NCBI GenBank assembly: GCA_963580285.1
Contig: OY757021.1
Coordinates: 92,677,221 to 92,741,220 of the forward strand
Reading direction: 5' to 3'
DNA: 64,000 nucleotides
From: Lucinisca nassula
Lineage: Eukaryota; Mollusca; Bivalvia; Lucinida; Lucinidae
Position 1 is the first letter of the stretch; each line of letters begins with the position of its first letter. The position numbers and the translations under genes are program-made. Shown here one piece after another: positions 10,141 through 25,100 of this stretch. A model generated the notes under the pieces. It did no database searches. It was not told the origin of the DNA and worked only from the letters and a program-made list of their open reading frames with translations.

Positions 10141-13100
10141 GTAAGTTATCATCACCATAGCGTCAGTTCAGGCACCCTCAGTGAGGCACTTCTAATGAAT
10201 AGTCACAACATACGATTTTGCGCAGAAATAAGGAAAATACACCAAAACCTTGTTAAAACATGATTCGTTATAACACTGTTTTGTCTATTACATGGTTTCA
10301 AGATGGATCTAAAAAATGTATAGATTATATAGAAAAATGACCATAAATGGTCATTTTTCTATATAATCTAAAAAATGTATAGATTATATAGAAAAATGAC
10401 CATAAATGGTCATTTTTCTATATAATCTGTACATTTTTGTTTGGATATAACACGGTGGTTTAACTAACACACTTTCTGCTTTGGATCCCATTTATAGTGT
10501 AGTGTATGTGGATACCCCCTCTTATATGCAACTATGATCACATTGCATGCCAGGTTCAAGCTTGCAAGCCTCTGTATATGGCAAATCGTCTTTGTTCAGG
10601 GCCTGCTTGTTGTAAATATTGTTAGCTTAACAGACTCCTCAGTGGTCAAAATATTAACTGTTTAACAATTGCAAAATCAAACACATGACTATTTATGGCC
10701 CCGGCCCATAGGAGCTTGAAGAAATAGGTTGGACTGCATGGTGTTTCCAAGCAGAGCTGAAACCCACCATACAGGAGTACTGGTATACCGCTTAGCAGTC
10801 TAAGCATGCCCAGATAAAGTGTTTATTTTTGTTTGTTTGTATTGGAGTTTAACGGCCCTGTCAACACTATTTTAGGACATTTTTGAGCCGCTCAGTTTAC
10901 TTATCCATATTTTTCCTGAGCAGGCTTATACATAAGAGGTTAACCAGTACAGTGCGTCAAAGTGGTGCAAGTCGGACAGTCCATGCATATAAACCCTATT
11001 GGTTTCATTGGGCAGCAGGGCTTGAGATGTTATTTCATCTCTGTGTCGGGTAAAAGTCCAATGAAATTGGAAGCAACATCTTCAAAATGACCTAAATGGT
11101 GTTGACGGGGACGTTAATCCTCAATTCAAATGAAGAAAGTCATGGATATTTTGGTTGGAAAAGAGCTACTCACATTTTTCAGCCAAAATAGTGAAGAATG
11201 TATTTGCCATATTGAATTATCAAAGTTTAACCCTTATCTTGCTGTTCACGACAACCCCTATCTTTGCAAACAGTGTAGATCCAGATCAGATGGCTTCTGA
11301 AGAAGCCATCTGATCAGGATCTACACTGTTTGACATTTGGTTTAAGAGTTTGTAGCAATAAATTACATCGGGTAATTTGATTGGTTGATATAACAAAATG
11401 GGTGTGGCTTACATGAATATTCAGCAAGATAAGGGTTAATAATATGTAAATGTTCTACTTTGAACAGCTTTTATAGAGATAAAGCTGGCCTAGGATGTGT
11501 GTCCCACTGGTGATCAGGAAGGTTGAGGGTTCGATCCCTGCCTGGTTGGCAACATTGTTTCGTGGGTGTTGATCTTAAGACATTTTCTACAGCGTTGGTA
11601 ATCACTTCTGCTGATTCAAGAAGAGCAGTGTTGCCCCCGCCCATCGAGGATTGAAGAAATAGATGGGCTGCATGATGCTTCCATGCAGAGCTGAAACCGA
11701 CCACACAAGAGTACTGGTGAACTGCTGAGAAGATCTAAGCCTATCCGGGGGATATATTTTCCTCAGTACTTCTCATCTGGTGCATCTTTCAGCACCCAAT
11801 TGGGCAAGGCCTGCTGTATTGGCAGCAGGTATGGCTAGAGCAAAGAGTCCAAAAGGTGCAGACAGAATGGCAAACAGTGTAGACCCTGAATGGACTGGTC
11901 CTGTAGACTGCACCTTTAATGGCAGTCTGATCTGGGTCTGCAATGTTTGCTTAGACCTGTCTGTCACAATACTTAGGATCATTACAGTATTTATTCCATC
12001 TTCTATTTCAGTTCTTTGATATGAGGATGTTATTTCTGCTAACTGCTCTGTGTGCAGACACCAGGTAGGTTACCATATTGTCCACCACACCTCTATACCA
12101 TACTTGTTCTCAAACTTAATCCTTATCTTGCTGAATATTCAGTTTAGCCACACCCATTTCTGACTTTGAACCAATCAGATTACTTGATGTAATTTATTCC
12201 TACAAATTCATAAATTGAATGTCAGTGTAGATCCTGATCAGATGGCTTCTTCAGAAGCCATCTGATCTGGATCTACACTGTTTGCAAAGAAAAGGGTTGT
12301 GGTGAACAGCAGGACAAGAGTTAATCAAGTTCTAATTTAATTACTACATATAAACAGTTGGATGTATGGTAAACAGTGTAGACTCAGATGAGATGCAGCA
12401 TATTGTGCCGTAATGATTCTAAGTTTTGGGACATATAGGCCTAATCAAACAGTGCAGACCCAGATCAGGTCTGATCAGGGTCTGCACTGTTTGCCATTCG
12501 CTCTGCACCTTTTGGACTCTTTGCTGGATGATAGCAAGTCCACAGGATCTTAGCCTTTCCAGGAACCGCGGTGTGAGGTGTACCGTCCATGCTAATAAAC
12601 CCTATTGGTTTCATTGGGTGACAGGGCTTGAGATGTCATTTCATCTCAATGTCGGGATAAAGTCCCACAAAATTGGAAGCAACATCTCCAAAATGGCCTT
12701 TACAGTGTTGACGGGGACATCAAATCAAGTAAACCAGGGATTGCAGGATCGATCCCGGGCTTCTCCAGACTTTCGGATGAGTTTTTAAACCGAGGTCCCG
12801 TCTCCGTATGACCTAAGCTGTTGGTGTGACGTAAAACTATTAAACTCACTCACTCACTCACATCAAATCAAACAAACAAAACAAGGTGTCCATATGTTTA
12901 GGATTTTTATGGTATGTCTAATCTGGACCTACATCGTTGCTCAGGCCTGTCTGATTGAATATAGTGCTTAACCATGATAATCCCACTGAACCATGATAAT
13001 CCCTGCCTTTGCAAACAGTGTAGCCATCTGATCTGGATTGGTTGCAGTCAAGACTGCATGTGACATACATTCAGTTTGTGATTTTGTAGGAATAAGTTAC

Positions 13101-16100
13101 ATCAAGTGATCTTATTGGTTAATAGTAAAAATGGCTATGGCAGAATTAATTGATTCAGCAGGATAAGAGTTAACAAAGAGCTGAAGGTCACATGTGAGAC
13201 GCCAAGTTCTGCAACTGAAGGTCAGGTGGTTTTTCTCCGGGTACTCTGGTTTTCGCCCACCTCTGATTAACGATCGGCTCGATATGAGTGAAATAATCTT
13301 GAAAGGGCCGTTAAACCAAAACCAAAAAAAACAAAAAAAAAACAACAACAAAGAGCTGAAAAGCAGATAAAGCAGCATAACAAGGACTCCATGCCAGTGA
13401 GACATGGCCATTGACAAAGCCAAACCTCCAACATCTACAGCGGAATGACAGGCAATGATCAGACAGATCTGCAATGTGAAGCCACAGGATGCTGTCACTG
13501 AATTACCTGAGCGTCTTGGCATTGAGGACCTGGACTTCATCCTGAAAGAGAGAAGGCTCCGCTGGTATGGAACGCTCCAACGGTGCAGTCAAGACTGCCT
13601 GTGACATACAGGTAGGTGGAAAGCGGGGGCCTGGAAGGCCGAAGATTACCTGGAAGCAGCTGGCAGAAAGAGATTGCAGAGAATGGAAGCTCTCTGCTAT
13701 CGATCCTCATGATAGACAAGCCTGGAGATCTGGTGTAAGATCTGCCATGCATGCAGCAAGCCAGCTACCTGGAAGGGGGCTCACTTATGTGGACGTTGCC
13801 CTTGTACCTGCATGTTAATCAAAAATCTGTTGATGATGATGACTGATGATTTTTTAAAACACTGCATGCTGGTTTTGTTTTTTTCGCAGCAGACAACAGT
13901 TTGAAATATTTTTCTAATTTTATTTTTCTAATTTTCCCAGAAAACAGGATTTGACATCTCATGCAAATTCAGGTAGGAGACAATTTGCATGAGATGTCAG
14001 GTCCTATTATCTGGGAAAAATTATTTTCCTTGCTTCTCTTCAGAAATGTATATTGAGGGTATCTGCTAGAACTACCTCATTGAGGAGATTCTAGGGTGTA
14101 ATCCTTTAACCCTTGTCCTGCTAATCCCGGATATGCCTTATCTTTGAAACAATGTAGATCCAGATCAGATGGCTTCTGACGAAGCCATCTGATCAGGATC
14201 TACATTGTTTGTCATTCAGATTGTGAATTTGTTGCAATAATTTGCATCAAGTAATCTGATTGGTTGATAATCGGTAGTGGGTGTGGCATATATAAATATT
14301 CAGCAGGACAAGGGTTAATTATCCTGATTTCTCCTGCTTATCTGGAGCTATGGAAAGGTTGGGCTTGAGATGTCATTTCACTCAAATGTTGGGTAAAAAA
14401 CGCACAAAACCGAGGGCAAGTCTCCAAAATCACCCAAATAATGTTGATGGGGACATAAAACCACAAACGGAAATCAGACTCCACATTCTGAGGCATCTCA
14501 TCTGGGCCTGCACTGTTTGCCATTGTCTCTTTATGAGGTTTTCCATCTAAAATTGGTAAAAGAACTGTGCAAAATAAGACACTCCATTTGATATAATTTT
14601 TGAAAAAAAAGTTGTGTCTTTTGATGCCATACATCCTGCAGCAGACAATTCACAAGAAAGGCTCTAAGTATTATTTTCTAAGAATTTTTTTTTTTTTCGA
14701 AAAGTCTGCAAAAATTGTGTTTGTCACTTAAAGAGTTAAAAATATGTTGACATATTCAAACATGTTCACTTCTCTTCACATAATTTCAGACCCAAAATCC
14801 GTTTTGAACTTCACGGTTTTACATATCTGATGGAGGTGATAGACCTAATATTGCGAGATGCTGAGTCAAGGGGTATGGGGCTCACAGACCAAGAGGTGGA
14901 TCTGAGTTCAGAAATCCTTAAAATATTGTTTAATCTCACAGTTACAGTGGACAGAAATAACTTTGATGAGGTAAGATAAGGGAGTTCAGAGTTGTACACA
15001 AGTGGGTGTGAACCTGCAACCTTTTCAGCTCACCTGTCACGTAGTGACGAGGTGAGCTTTTGGGATCACTTTTTGTCCGTCGTCCGTCGTGCGTGCGTCC
15101 GTGCGTGCATCCGTGCGTGCGTCTGTGCGTCCGTAAACAATTTCAAATAAGTATATCTCCAATACCCCATGGCCAATCTTGATCAAATTTCATGTGAATC
15201 ATCATCAGGTAGGGGGAAAGGCTGAATAAGGTTTTTGGGCTGATCAGATTGGAATTCTGGTTGCCATGGCAACATATAGTTCCCATAGACTTATAATGGG
15301 AAAACATTTAAAAATCTTCTTCTCTGAAACCACAGGGCCCAGAGCTTAGATATTAAGCATGTAGCAAGGGCAAGTGGTCAACTACATAATTCCTGCCAAT
15401 CATGCCCCTCGGTGCCAAATGGGCCACGCCCTAGGGCCCCTTCGCTCCCATAGACTAATAATGAAAAAAAAAGCTTCAAAAATCTTCTTCTCTGAAACCA
15501 CAGGGCCCAGAGCTTAGATATTTAGCATGTAGCAATGGCAAGTGGTCACCTACATAATTCCTGCCAATCATGCCCCTGGGTTCAAAAATGGCCACGCCCC
15601 GGGGCCCCTTTGCTCCCATAGACTCATAATGGAAAAAAAGCTTCAAAAATCTTCATCTCTGAAACCACAGGGCCCAGAGCTTATATATTTAGCATGTAGC
15701 AATGGCAGGTGGTCACCTACATAATTCCTGCCAATCATGCCCCTGGGTTCCAAATGGGCCACGCCCCGGGGCCCCTTTGCTCCCATAGACTCATAATGGA
15801 AAAAAAGCTTCAAAAATCTTCTTCTCTGAAACCACAGGGCCCAGAGCTTATATATTTAGCATGTAGCAATGGCAGGTGGTCACCTACATAATTCCTGCCA
15901 AACATGCCCCTGGGTTCCAAATGGGCCACGCCCCGGGGCCCCTTCGCTCCCATAGACTCATAATGGATAAAAGCTTCAAAAATCTTCTTCTCTGAAACCA
16001 CAGGGCCCAGAGCTTATATATTTAGCATGTAGTAACAGTAAGTGGTCACCTACATAATTCCTGCCAATCATGCCCCTAGTGTCCAAACGGACCACGCCCC

Positions 16101-19100
16101 GGGGCCCATTAGCTCCTATAGACTATTAATGAAAAAAAAAAAGCTTCAAAAATCTTCTTCTCTGAAACCACAGGGCCCAGAGCTTAGATATTTAGCATGT
16201 AGCAATGGCAAGTGGTCACCTACATAATTCCTGCCAATCATGCCCCTGGGTTCAAAAATGGCCACGCCCCGGGCCCCTTTGCTCCCATAGACTCATAATG
16301 GAAAAAAAGCTTCAAAAATCTTCTTCTCTGAAACCACAGGGCCCAGAGCTTATATATTTAGCATGTAGCAATGGCAGGTGGTCACCTACATAATTCCTGC
16401 CAATCATGCCCCTGGGTTCCAAATGGGCCACGCCCCGGGGCCCCTTTGCTCCCATAGACTCATAATGGAAAAAAAGCTTCAAAAATCTTCTTCTCTGAAA
16501 CCACAGGGCCCAGAGCTTATATATTTAGCATGTAGCAATGGCAGGTGGTCACCTACATAATTCCTGCCAATCATGCCCCTGGGTTCCAAATGGGCCACGC
16601 CCCGGGGCCCCTTCGCTCCCATAGACTCATAATGGAAAAAAAGCTTCAAAAATCTTCTTCTCTGAAACCACAGGGCCCAGAGCTTATATATTTAGCATGT
16701 AGTAACAGTAAGTGGTCACCTACATAATTCCTGCCAATCATGCCCCTGGTGTCCAAACGGACCACGCCCCGGGGCCCATTATCTCCTATAGACTCAGAAT
16801 GGAAAAAAGCTTCAAAAATCTTCTTCTCTGAAACCATAGGGCCCAGAGCTTAGATATTTAGCATGTAGCAAGGGCAAGTGGTCACCTACATAATTCCTGC
16901 CAATCATGCCCCTGGATTCCAAATGGGCCATGCCCGGACGCCCCTTAGCTCCCATAGACTCATAATGGGAAAAAGCTTCAAAAATCTTCTTCTCTGAAAC
17001 CACAGGGCCCAGACCTTAGATATTTAGCACATGGCAATGGCAAGTGGTCACCTACAAAATTCCTGCCAATCATGCCCCCGGGGTCCAAATGGGCCACGCC
17101 CTGGGGCCCCTTAGCTCCTATAGACTCATAATGGAAAAAAAATCTTCAAAAATCTTCTTCTCTGAAACGTCAGGGCCAAGAGCTGAGATATTTAGCATGT
17201 AGCAAGGGCAAGTGGTCACCTACATAAATCCTGCTGATCATGCCCCTGGGATTCAAATGGGCCACGCCCCGGGGCCCCTTTGCTCCCATAGACTCATAAT
17301 GGAAAAAATCTTCAAAAATCTTCTTCTCTGAAACCACAGGGCCCAGAGCTTAGATATTTAGCATGTAGAAAAGGCATGTCGAGACCTATATAATTCCTGC
17401 CAATCATGCCCCTTGGGTCCAAATTGGCCACAGCCCAGGACCCCTTAGCTCGTATAAACTCATAATGGAAAAAAAAAGTAAAAAAATCTTCTTCTCTTAA
17501 ACCACAGGGCCCAGAGCTTAGATATTTAGCATGTAGCAACAGCAAGTGGTTACCTACATAATTCCTGCCAATCATTCCCCTAGGTTCCAAATGGGCCACG
17601 CCCAGGGGCCCCTTCGCTCCCATAGACTCATAATGGAAAAAGCTTCAAAAACCTTCTTCTCTGAAACCACAGGGCCCAGAGCTTATATATTTAGCATGAA
17701 GTAACGGCAAGTGGTTACCTACATAATTCCTGCCAATCATGCCCCTGGGTTCTCAATGGGCCACACCCCTGGGCCCCTTCGCTCCCATAGACTCATAATG
17801 GAAAAAAGCTTTCAAAATTGCTCAACCAGTTGTGCTTGGATGAACAAGATGGCTAAAATTATAAAAACCTTGTGTCAACCAAAATTGCTCAAACCCTCTA
17901 CTCTACCATATATTATCTTCAATTCCATTTGTACAATATGGATCAGGTGAGCGATCTAGGGCCATCATGGCCCTCTTGTTTCTGTATATTGTTGCAAAAT
18001 TTTGCAGGTTTTCCCTAGAATCATCAGAAACTCACAGCATCAGATGAGGAGAATTGAGTATAATTAACCCTTCTCTTGCTGAATATTCAGTTTAGCCACA
18101 CCCATTTCTGACTTTGAACCAATCAAATTACTTGATGTAATTTATTCCTACAAATTCACAAATTGAATGGCAAATAGTGTAGATCCTGATCAGATGGCTT
18201 CTTCAGAAGCCATCTGATCTGGATCTACACTGTTTCCAAAGATAGGGATTGTCGTGGACAGCAGGATAAGAGTTAACCAATGAAATGCCAGTCACAACAA
18301 TTGTCGTCTGCTTTGTCGTCTGCCTGTTATTTAAAAAGTCTTTGCTGCAAACAGTGTGAAGCCAGATCAGACTGCTCCTATAGGAGCAGTCTGATCTGGG
18401 TCCACACTGTTTGCTTGTATGCAAAAATATGTTTAAAAGTTTGCAAGAATTTTCAGCAGACGACCTAAATAGACAACATTTTCAGATCTAGTTTTTCTGG
18501 GCATCTATTTTAAAGGGTTAAGGGATATTTTTTATTATTTCTTGTTTAAACCAAATGTCTGACCCCGCCCCTAGAGGCTTGAAGAAATAGATTAGGCTGC
18601 ATACTGTTTCCACGCAGAGCTGAAACCGACCTCACATGAGTACTGGTAAACCACTTAGAGGTTCTACGCCTGCCCAGGAGAAGTGGTGAGAGTTCCATTG
18701 GGTGGCAGGGCTTGAGATGTCATTTCATCTCAATGTCGGATAAAAGTCCCACAAAATTGGAAACAACATCTCCAAAATGACCTATACAGTGTTGACGGGG
18801 ATGTTAAACCTCAAATCAAACAAAACAAACAAATTAAACCTAATGTTTTGTGTACTTGTGAGAATCGCCTCAACACATGTTCTTTCTTTTTTTACTGAAA
18901 AATAATATTAACCCTTGTCCTGCTGATCCCGGATATGCCTTATCTTTGAAACAATGTAGATCCAGATCAGATGGCTTCTGACGAAGCCATCTGATCAGGA
19001 TCTACCTTGTTTGCCATTCTGATGGTGAATTTGTTGCAATAATTTGCAGCAAATAATCTGATCGGTTGATAATCGGTAGTGGGAGTGGCATATATAAATA

Positions 19101-22100
19101 TTCAGCAGGACAAGGGTTAATTATCTCAAAATTATTCTCAATACTCCTTCTTTCCTGGAGCTATGAAAACTGAGTTTATAACCCTAATTTTGTCTTTTCA
19201 ATCGCTGTTTACTGCGAAAAATCCTAAAAATTCAGACACATTCAGGACTTGCTGTAATTCTCCTAAAATGGTGACAAATTTTTGTTTTGTTTGTTTGTTT
19301 GTTTGATTTAAGGTTTAACATCCCCGTCAACACAGTATAAGTCATTTTGGAGATGTTGCTTCCAATTTTGTGGGACTTTTACCCAACATTGAGATGAAAT
19401 GACATCTCAAGCCCTGTTGCCCAATGAAACCAAAAGGGTTTATAAACATGGACGGTCCAACTCACACCGCTTTGCCTGGGCAGGCTTAGATCCTCTAAAC
19501 GGTTTACCAGTACTCGTGTGGGGTCAGTTTCAGCTCTGCTTGGAAGCATCATGCAGCCCGTCTATTTCTTTAAGCCCCAGTGGGCGGGGGTTAAGCCCCA
19601 GTGGGCGGGGGCGAGACAAATTTTTGTTTAACCATCCAGCAAGTAGTCCAAAATGTGCAGACAGCATGGCAAACAGTGTAGACCATGATCAGACTGCTCC
19701 TTCAGGAGCAGCAGTGTAGACCCAGATCAGACTTCTCCTTCAGCAGCAGTCTGATCTGTGTCTGCACTGTTTGCTTTGGCCTATCTGTCCCAGAACTTAG
19801 GATCATTACAGTACTTCGGAAAAGCATTCTGTTTTTCAAAACAGATTACATTTTTCAACCCCTCTCCAAAAATCTGGTTTCAAGTATGGCTATAAAACCT
19901 ACAAACTGATTTGTGTGACCAGTAGAACTCAGGTAAGCCTGTGCATATTCAGGCTGATAAATCTTCTCTGCACCATGACACTGCTGCAGATTCTAGAATT
20001 GACATTATTTTAACCCTGTCTCAAAAACTCTCAACAGTGTTCGAACCATTGAAATTTGTCTAATTTGATAGCAGCATGCTAATTAAATACTCCACTCTTA
20101 ACCCTTATCCTGCTGATCATGACAACCTCTACCTTTGCAAATGCCCACGCCCATCGGGGCTTGAAGAAATAGATAGTCTGCATGATGCTTCCAGGCAGAG
20201 CTGAAACCGACCGCACACAAGTACTGGTAAACCACTTACAGGATTTAAGCCTGCCCAGGCAAAGGTGTGTGAGTCGGACAGTCTATGCTTATAAACCTTA
20301 TTGGTTTCATTGGGTGAGAGGGCTTGAGATGTCATTTCATCTTAATGTCAGGCAAAAGTCCCACAAAATTGGAAGCAACATTTCAAAAAATGACCTACAC
20401 AGTGTTGATGGGGACATTAAACCTCAAATTAGACAAACAAAACTACCTTTTCAAACAGTGCAGATCACGATCAGATGGCTGCTGAAGAAGCCATCTGATC
20501 AGGATCTACACTGTCATGCATTTTGTGAATTGAATGAATACATTATATCAATTGTTTTGATTGGTCGATAGTCAGAACTTCATGTGACTAAATTAATTCA
20601 TTCAGCAGGATAAGGGTTAAGTGCTTTTGTTAAACACTCAACCCTCTTTGTACCGACATTTGTTATAATGGCAATTTCAATGGAATGACTACTTAGCTAA
20701 AAGCTTAGCCTTGGCTTCCCTCAGGTGGGAAATGCATAAAATTAGTCCCTAGTTATGAAAGATTCTTGTAATCTAATACTCCAAGAATTAAATGTTATAG
20801 ATATTTGTTAGAATTGCCTCACCAAGGCGATTCTAACAAATGTCTAAAACATTTGTTTCTAGGAGTAATAATGGGGAAAAGGCCTTTTATTACCTATCAT
20901 ACTCCTAACTGGGATTCTTTATAACAGCAAATTCTTAATAACGGCACAATAATGGGGAACAAATTCTGTGGTTATATCGAGGGTCATCTGTATGTAGAAA
21001 TATTACAGGAAAGTCAATAATGCATGTTGGTCATAGCCAAGTGTCAACACATGAGAAACAGTCCATAAAAAAAAATTTCTAATTTGTATTCTTCAGGCCC
21101 CACATTTATAAAACCCCTTCCTGCTCAACTCACTTGAGCATGAAAATTGAAATGCTCACAATTGTTAACCCATAACATGCCAATCACGACAATTGTCGTC
21201 TGCTGTGACGTCTGTTGGAAACTTCAAAAGTAATTTTTGCAAACCGTGTGGACCAAGATCAGACTGCTCCTGTAGGAGCAGTCTGATCAGAGTCCACACT
21301 GTTTGTCCATATGCAAAATTATGTTGGAAAAGTTTGCAAGAAAATGCAGCAGACGACAAAAGCAGACAACATTTTCGGATGTAGTTTATGGTGGCATCTT
21401 AAGGGTTTAAAATACAAACAAATGAGGAACTTTGTCTGCTCAGACCAGCAAAGAATATCATTTGTCCTGCTGATAAATTTTAAAATGCCAATAAAGCTAT
21501 ATATGAGCCCCGCCAAGCGAATTTGTGTCTTCGAGCATTCCGTCATGACAAATTTTAACTGCGCATGCCCAGCCATTCAGAGGGGCCAGGGATATGGCTT
21601 TCTGTCTGAAGGTTCCTCTTGATTCACTGCTTGTATGAGCGAGCAGCAAAGGTTCTGGCGAGACTGCGCGGATGCGCAGGCTCGCCTGAACCTTCGCTGC
21701 TCGTATAGGCGATAAGTACCAAAATCGCTTGACGGGGCCATATAAAACTGCTGCAAGCACTGCATGCTTAAGTGAGTTGAGCATGATAGGAGAATCTTGC
21801 ATGAGTATTCATGTATTATTGAATTTACTAACGAGTAGAGGCTTTGCGAAGCATTTTATCCCTTTTCTTCAACGAGTTGGATAAATTCAATAGTACATAT
21901 GCATGAATGCAAGATTCTATTTACCATATGGCATTTAAAATGCATTTTATTCACGATTGTTTAACAATAACTCACCATTAGTAAACGCGGTGTTGTTAAG
22001 GACTTCGTACATGTAACGTTATGGGTGTATCTAACTAATTTGCATATTTAATCCACTAGTGGATTACCGAATTTATTACATGACATTATAACATTCTCAA

Positions 22101-25100
22101 ACGCGACATCATATGATAAAACAGTTTTATAACCTCAGCAGGTGTGCTTGTGCCGTCAATAGGGCTAGGCATAAGAGAATCGTACACTGGGGGTCTTTTC
22201 ATTTGAAATTAACCCATTTTGTACAGGAAACCCCAAAATGGGTACCCTGGCAAACAGTGCAGGCCCAGATCAGACGCCGCAGAATGCGGCATCTGATCAG
22301 GGCCTACACTGTTTGCATAAAGTTCAGCCATTTTCCAAATAAAATTTGAAGAAAACACAACCTGACACCCCTTAATTTTGAAATGGACTCCCGCTTTATA
22401 TACTGATTTATCATATGACGTCGCGTCTGAGAGTGTAATAACGCCATATGATAATCCACTAGTGGATTAAATATGCAAATTAGTTAGATACGTGCCGTAA
22501 CATTACACGCACAACGCCCTTAACGACGCCGCATTTACTAATGGCGGAATATTGACATTTTTCTATAATTAACGTGAATAAAATGCGTTTTAAATGTCAT
22601 ATGATAAATAGAATCTTGCATTCGTGTTCATGTATTATTGAATTTATTAAACTTGTTGAGGAAAAGGGATAAAATGCTCGGCAAAGCCTCGCATTTTATC
22701 CCTTTTCCTCAACTCGTTTAATAAATTCAATAATACATGAGCACTCATGTAAGATCCACTATGAAGATTCCATTTGTTACCAAAAGGGTTAATGAAACAT
22801 GCCTCTGGCTCTATATTGGCAGGAGGAAGAAGCACATTTGATGCGATTAGTCTCGGTACTGAGAGAATTACTACTGTGCAATACTGTCTCCAAAGACAAG
22901 AGAGAGGAATTAACTAGGTAAAGTACCTTTATAGGAATGAAAACACGCCTATTCGTATATATATTGAAAATTTTACCACACAAAAAAATAGTTTTCTATA
23001 ATTATCTGCTCAAAAGGTACTCATTAGAATAGACTGTGGGTACTCGTTAGAACTGTCTCACAGAGGCAGTTCTAATGAGTACCCAAAATCTATGATTTTG
23101 AGCAGAAATAAGAAAAATAATGTATACCCCTGTAAACTCTAGTCGTACTGTATAAAGTGGTTTAAGGGGTCAAAATTATATAGGCGTGTTTTCGTGGCGC
23201 CAACTCATTACTATAGGGCCCTTAGTTTACTTGCATTTAATGATGATAGAAACTGATAAGGTATTTCATGATAATTGAAGGATTAGGTGGGTTTGAAGGG
23301 TAATTTTTGTCAGTTCTCAATAAAAACCTATGTTGTGGGTATTCATTAGAATTGCCTCTTGGGTTTGGTTCTAATGAATACCCACAACATAGGTTTATAC
23401 ATAGAAATAAGGATAATCATCTTTCAGTTATCACCAATTACCCACCTTATCTGTTGTTATGCTTATGTACTTTAACAACTTATTTTAAGGGGAATGATTA
23501 CACCTTCAAGGGGAGACAACTCCTGCAAAAGTATTTTTGTCTCCCATATCAATAGGGGTCAACTCTTAAAGGAAAGAATTTGCTCCAGAGGAGCAAATTC
23601 TTTCCTTTAAGAGAAGACCCCTTTTTCAGTGGGACAGGGCTTATAGAAAAGCAAACAGGAAGTCCTGAAAGTTGTCTCCCTTTGACAAATGGCAGAAAAT
23701 CCTCTTAAGATGATTGTTTTAATTTTGTGTTTGTTTGGAGTTTTATGCCTTGTAAACACTATTTAGGTCATATTGTGTCTCTTAGTTTACCTAACCTAAC
23801 CACACTTCTCCTGGGCATCTTTGTCCATGGAAATGAGAAACTTGCCTTCTCAAGACAAACCTGCAGCAGAATGACAGGGGAATTATCAGACAGATCTGCA
23901 ATGTCAAGCCACAGGACACTGTCACCATCAGGTCCAGTGAGCTACTTGCATGGCTTGGCATTGAGAACCTGGACCTCATCCTGAAAGAGAGAAGGCTCCG
24001 CTGGTATGGACATGTGGAACACTCCAACGGTGCAGTCAAGACTGCCTGTGACATACAGGTAGGTGGAAGGCACGGACCTGGGAGTCCCAAGTTGACCTGG
24101 AAGCAACTGACAGTATGAGATCGCAGAGAGTGGAAGCTCTGTACCTGCACATTAATCAAAACTTCGATGATGGTGATGATGATTGCTGAATAAATGTTTG
24201 ATCTTTGAATTTGAATACACCTGAATTTCAATATAGCACTGATCTTTATAACATGATTTTGGATATAACACTTTAAGGATGGACCCCAAGAATGTATAGA
24301 TTATATAGAGGATCTTACATGAGTGTTCATGTATTATTGAATTTATTAAACGAGTTGAGGAAAAGGGATAAAATGCGAGGCTTTGCCGAGCATTTTATCC
24401 ATTTTCCTCAACGAGTTTAATAAATTCAATAATACATGAGCACGAATGCAAGATTCTATTTATCATGTGACGTTTAAAACGTATTTATTCACGATTGTTA
24501 CAAAAATGCCACTATTCCTCCGTTAGAAAACGTGACGTCGTTAAGGACGTCCTACATGTAATGTTACCGGACGTATCTATCTGATTTGCATATTTAATCC
24601 ACTAGTGGATTATCGAAAATATTACATGGCGTTATTACACTCTCAGATGCGATGCATATGATAAATAGAAAAATGACCATAAATGGTCATTATTTGTCAC
24701 ACCTGCTTTAAGATGCGTGATTTTTTTTGTCACACCTGCTTTAAGAATGGCGCAGTCATCACGAAAACACACCTATATAATTTTGACCCCCTTGAACCCC
24801 ACTTTTATGTTGTAAAACTGGGGTTTACAGGGGTAAACCTTATTTTTTCTCATTTCTCTTCTTAAATATAGATTGTGGGTACTCATTAGAACCGCCTCAT
24901 CGAATTGGTTCTAAAGAGTACCCATAATCTATATTTTGAGCAGAAATAAGAAAAATATCACATTTTTCATCTTAAAATTTTCATTTTTTCGGCGATAAAG
25001 TTTACAATGTATTTGTAGGCGTGTTTTGTTAATGGAATGAGTCCGTATTCCATCCATATCAAGCCATTGACATTTGCTTTCACCCTAATGTGAGAGTCCA

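Noticed and set aside
15542..17623. Multiple ~60-residue frames on both strands (such as [13 protein letters not shown])
   Set aside because: They are translations of the 167-bp tandem units and recur with the period. They are not genes.
15305..17810. CRISPR-like regular array
   Set aside because: Units are contiguous ~167-bp repeats without unique spacers, in a eukaryotic intron.
23791..24231. 146-residue minus-strand frame
   Set aside because: It is antisense to the truncated LINE fragment at 23855-24170, whose plus-strand frame has recognisable RT C-terminal sequence.
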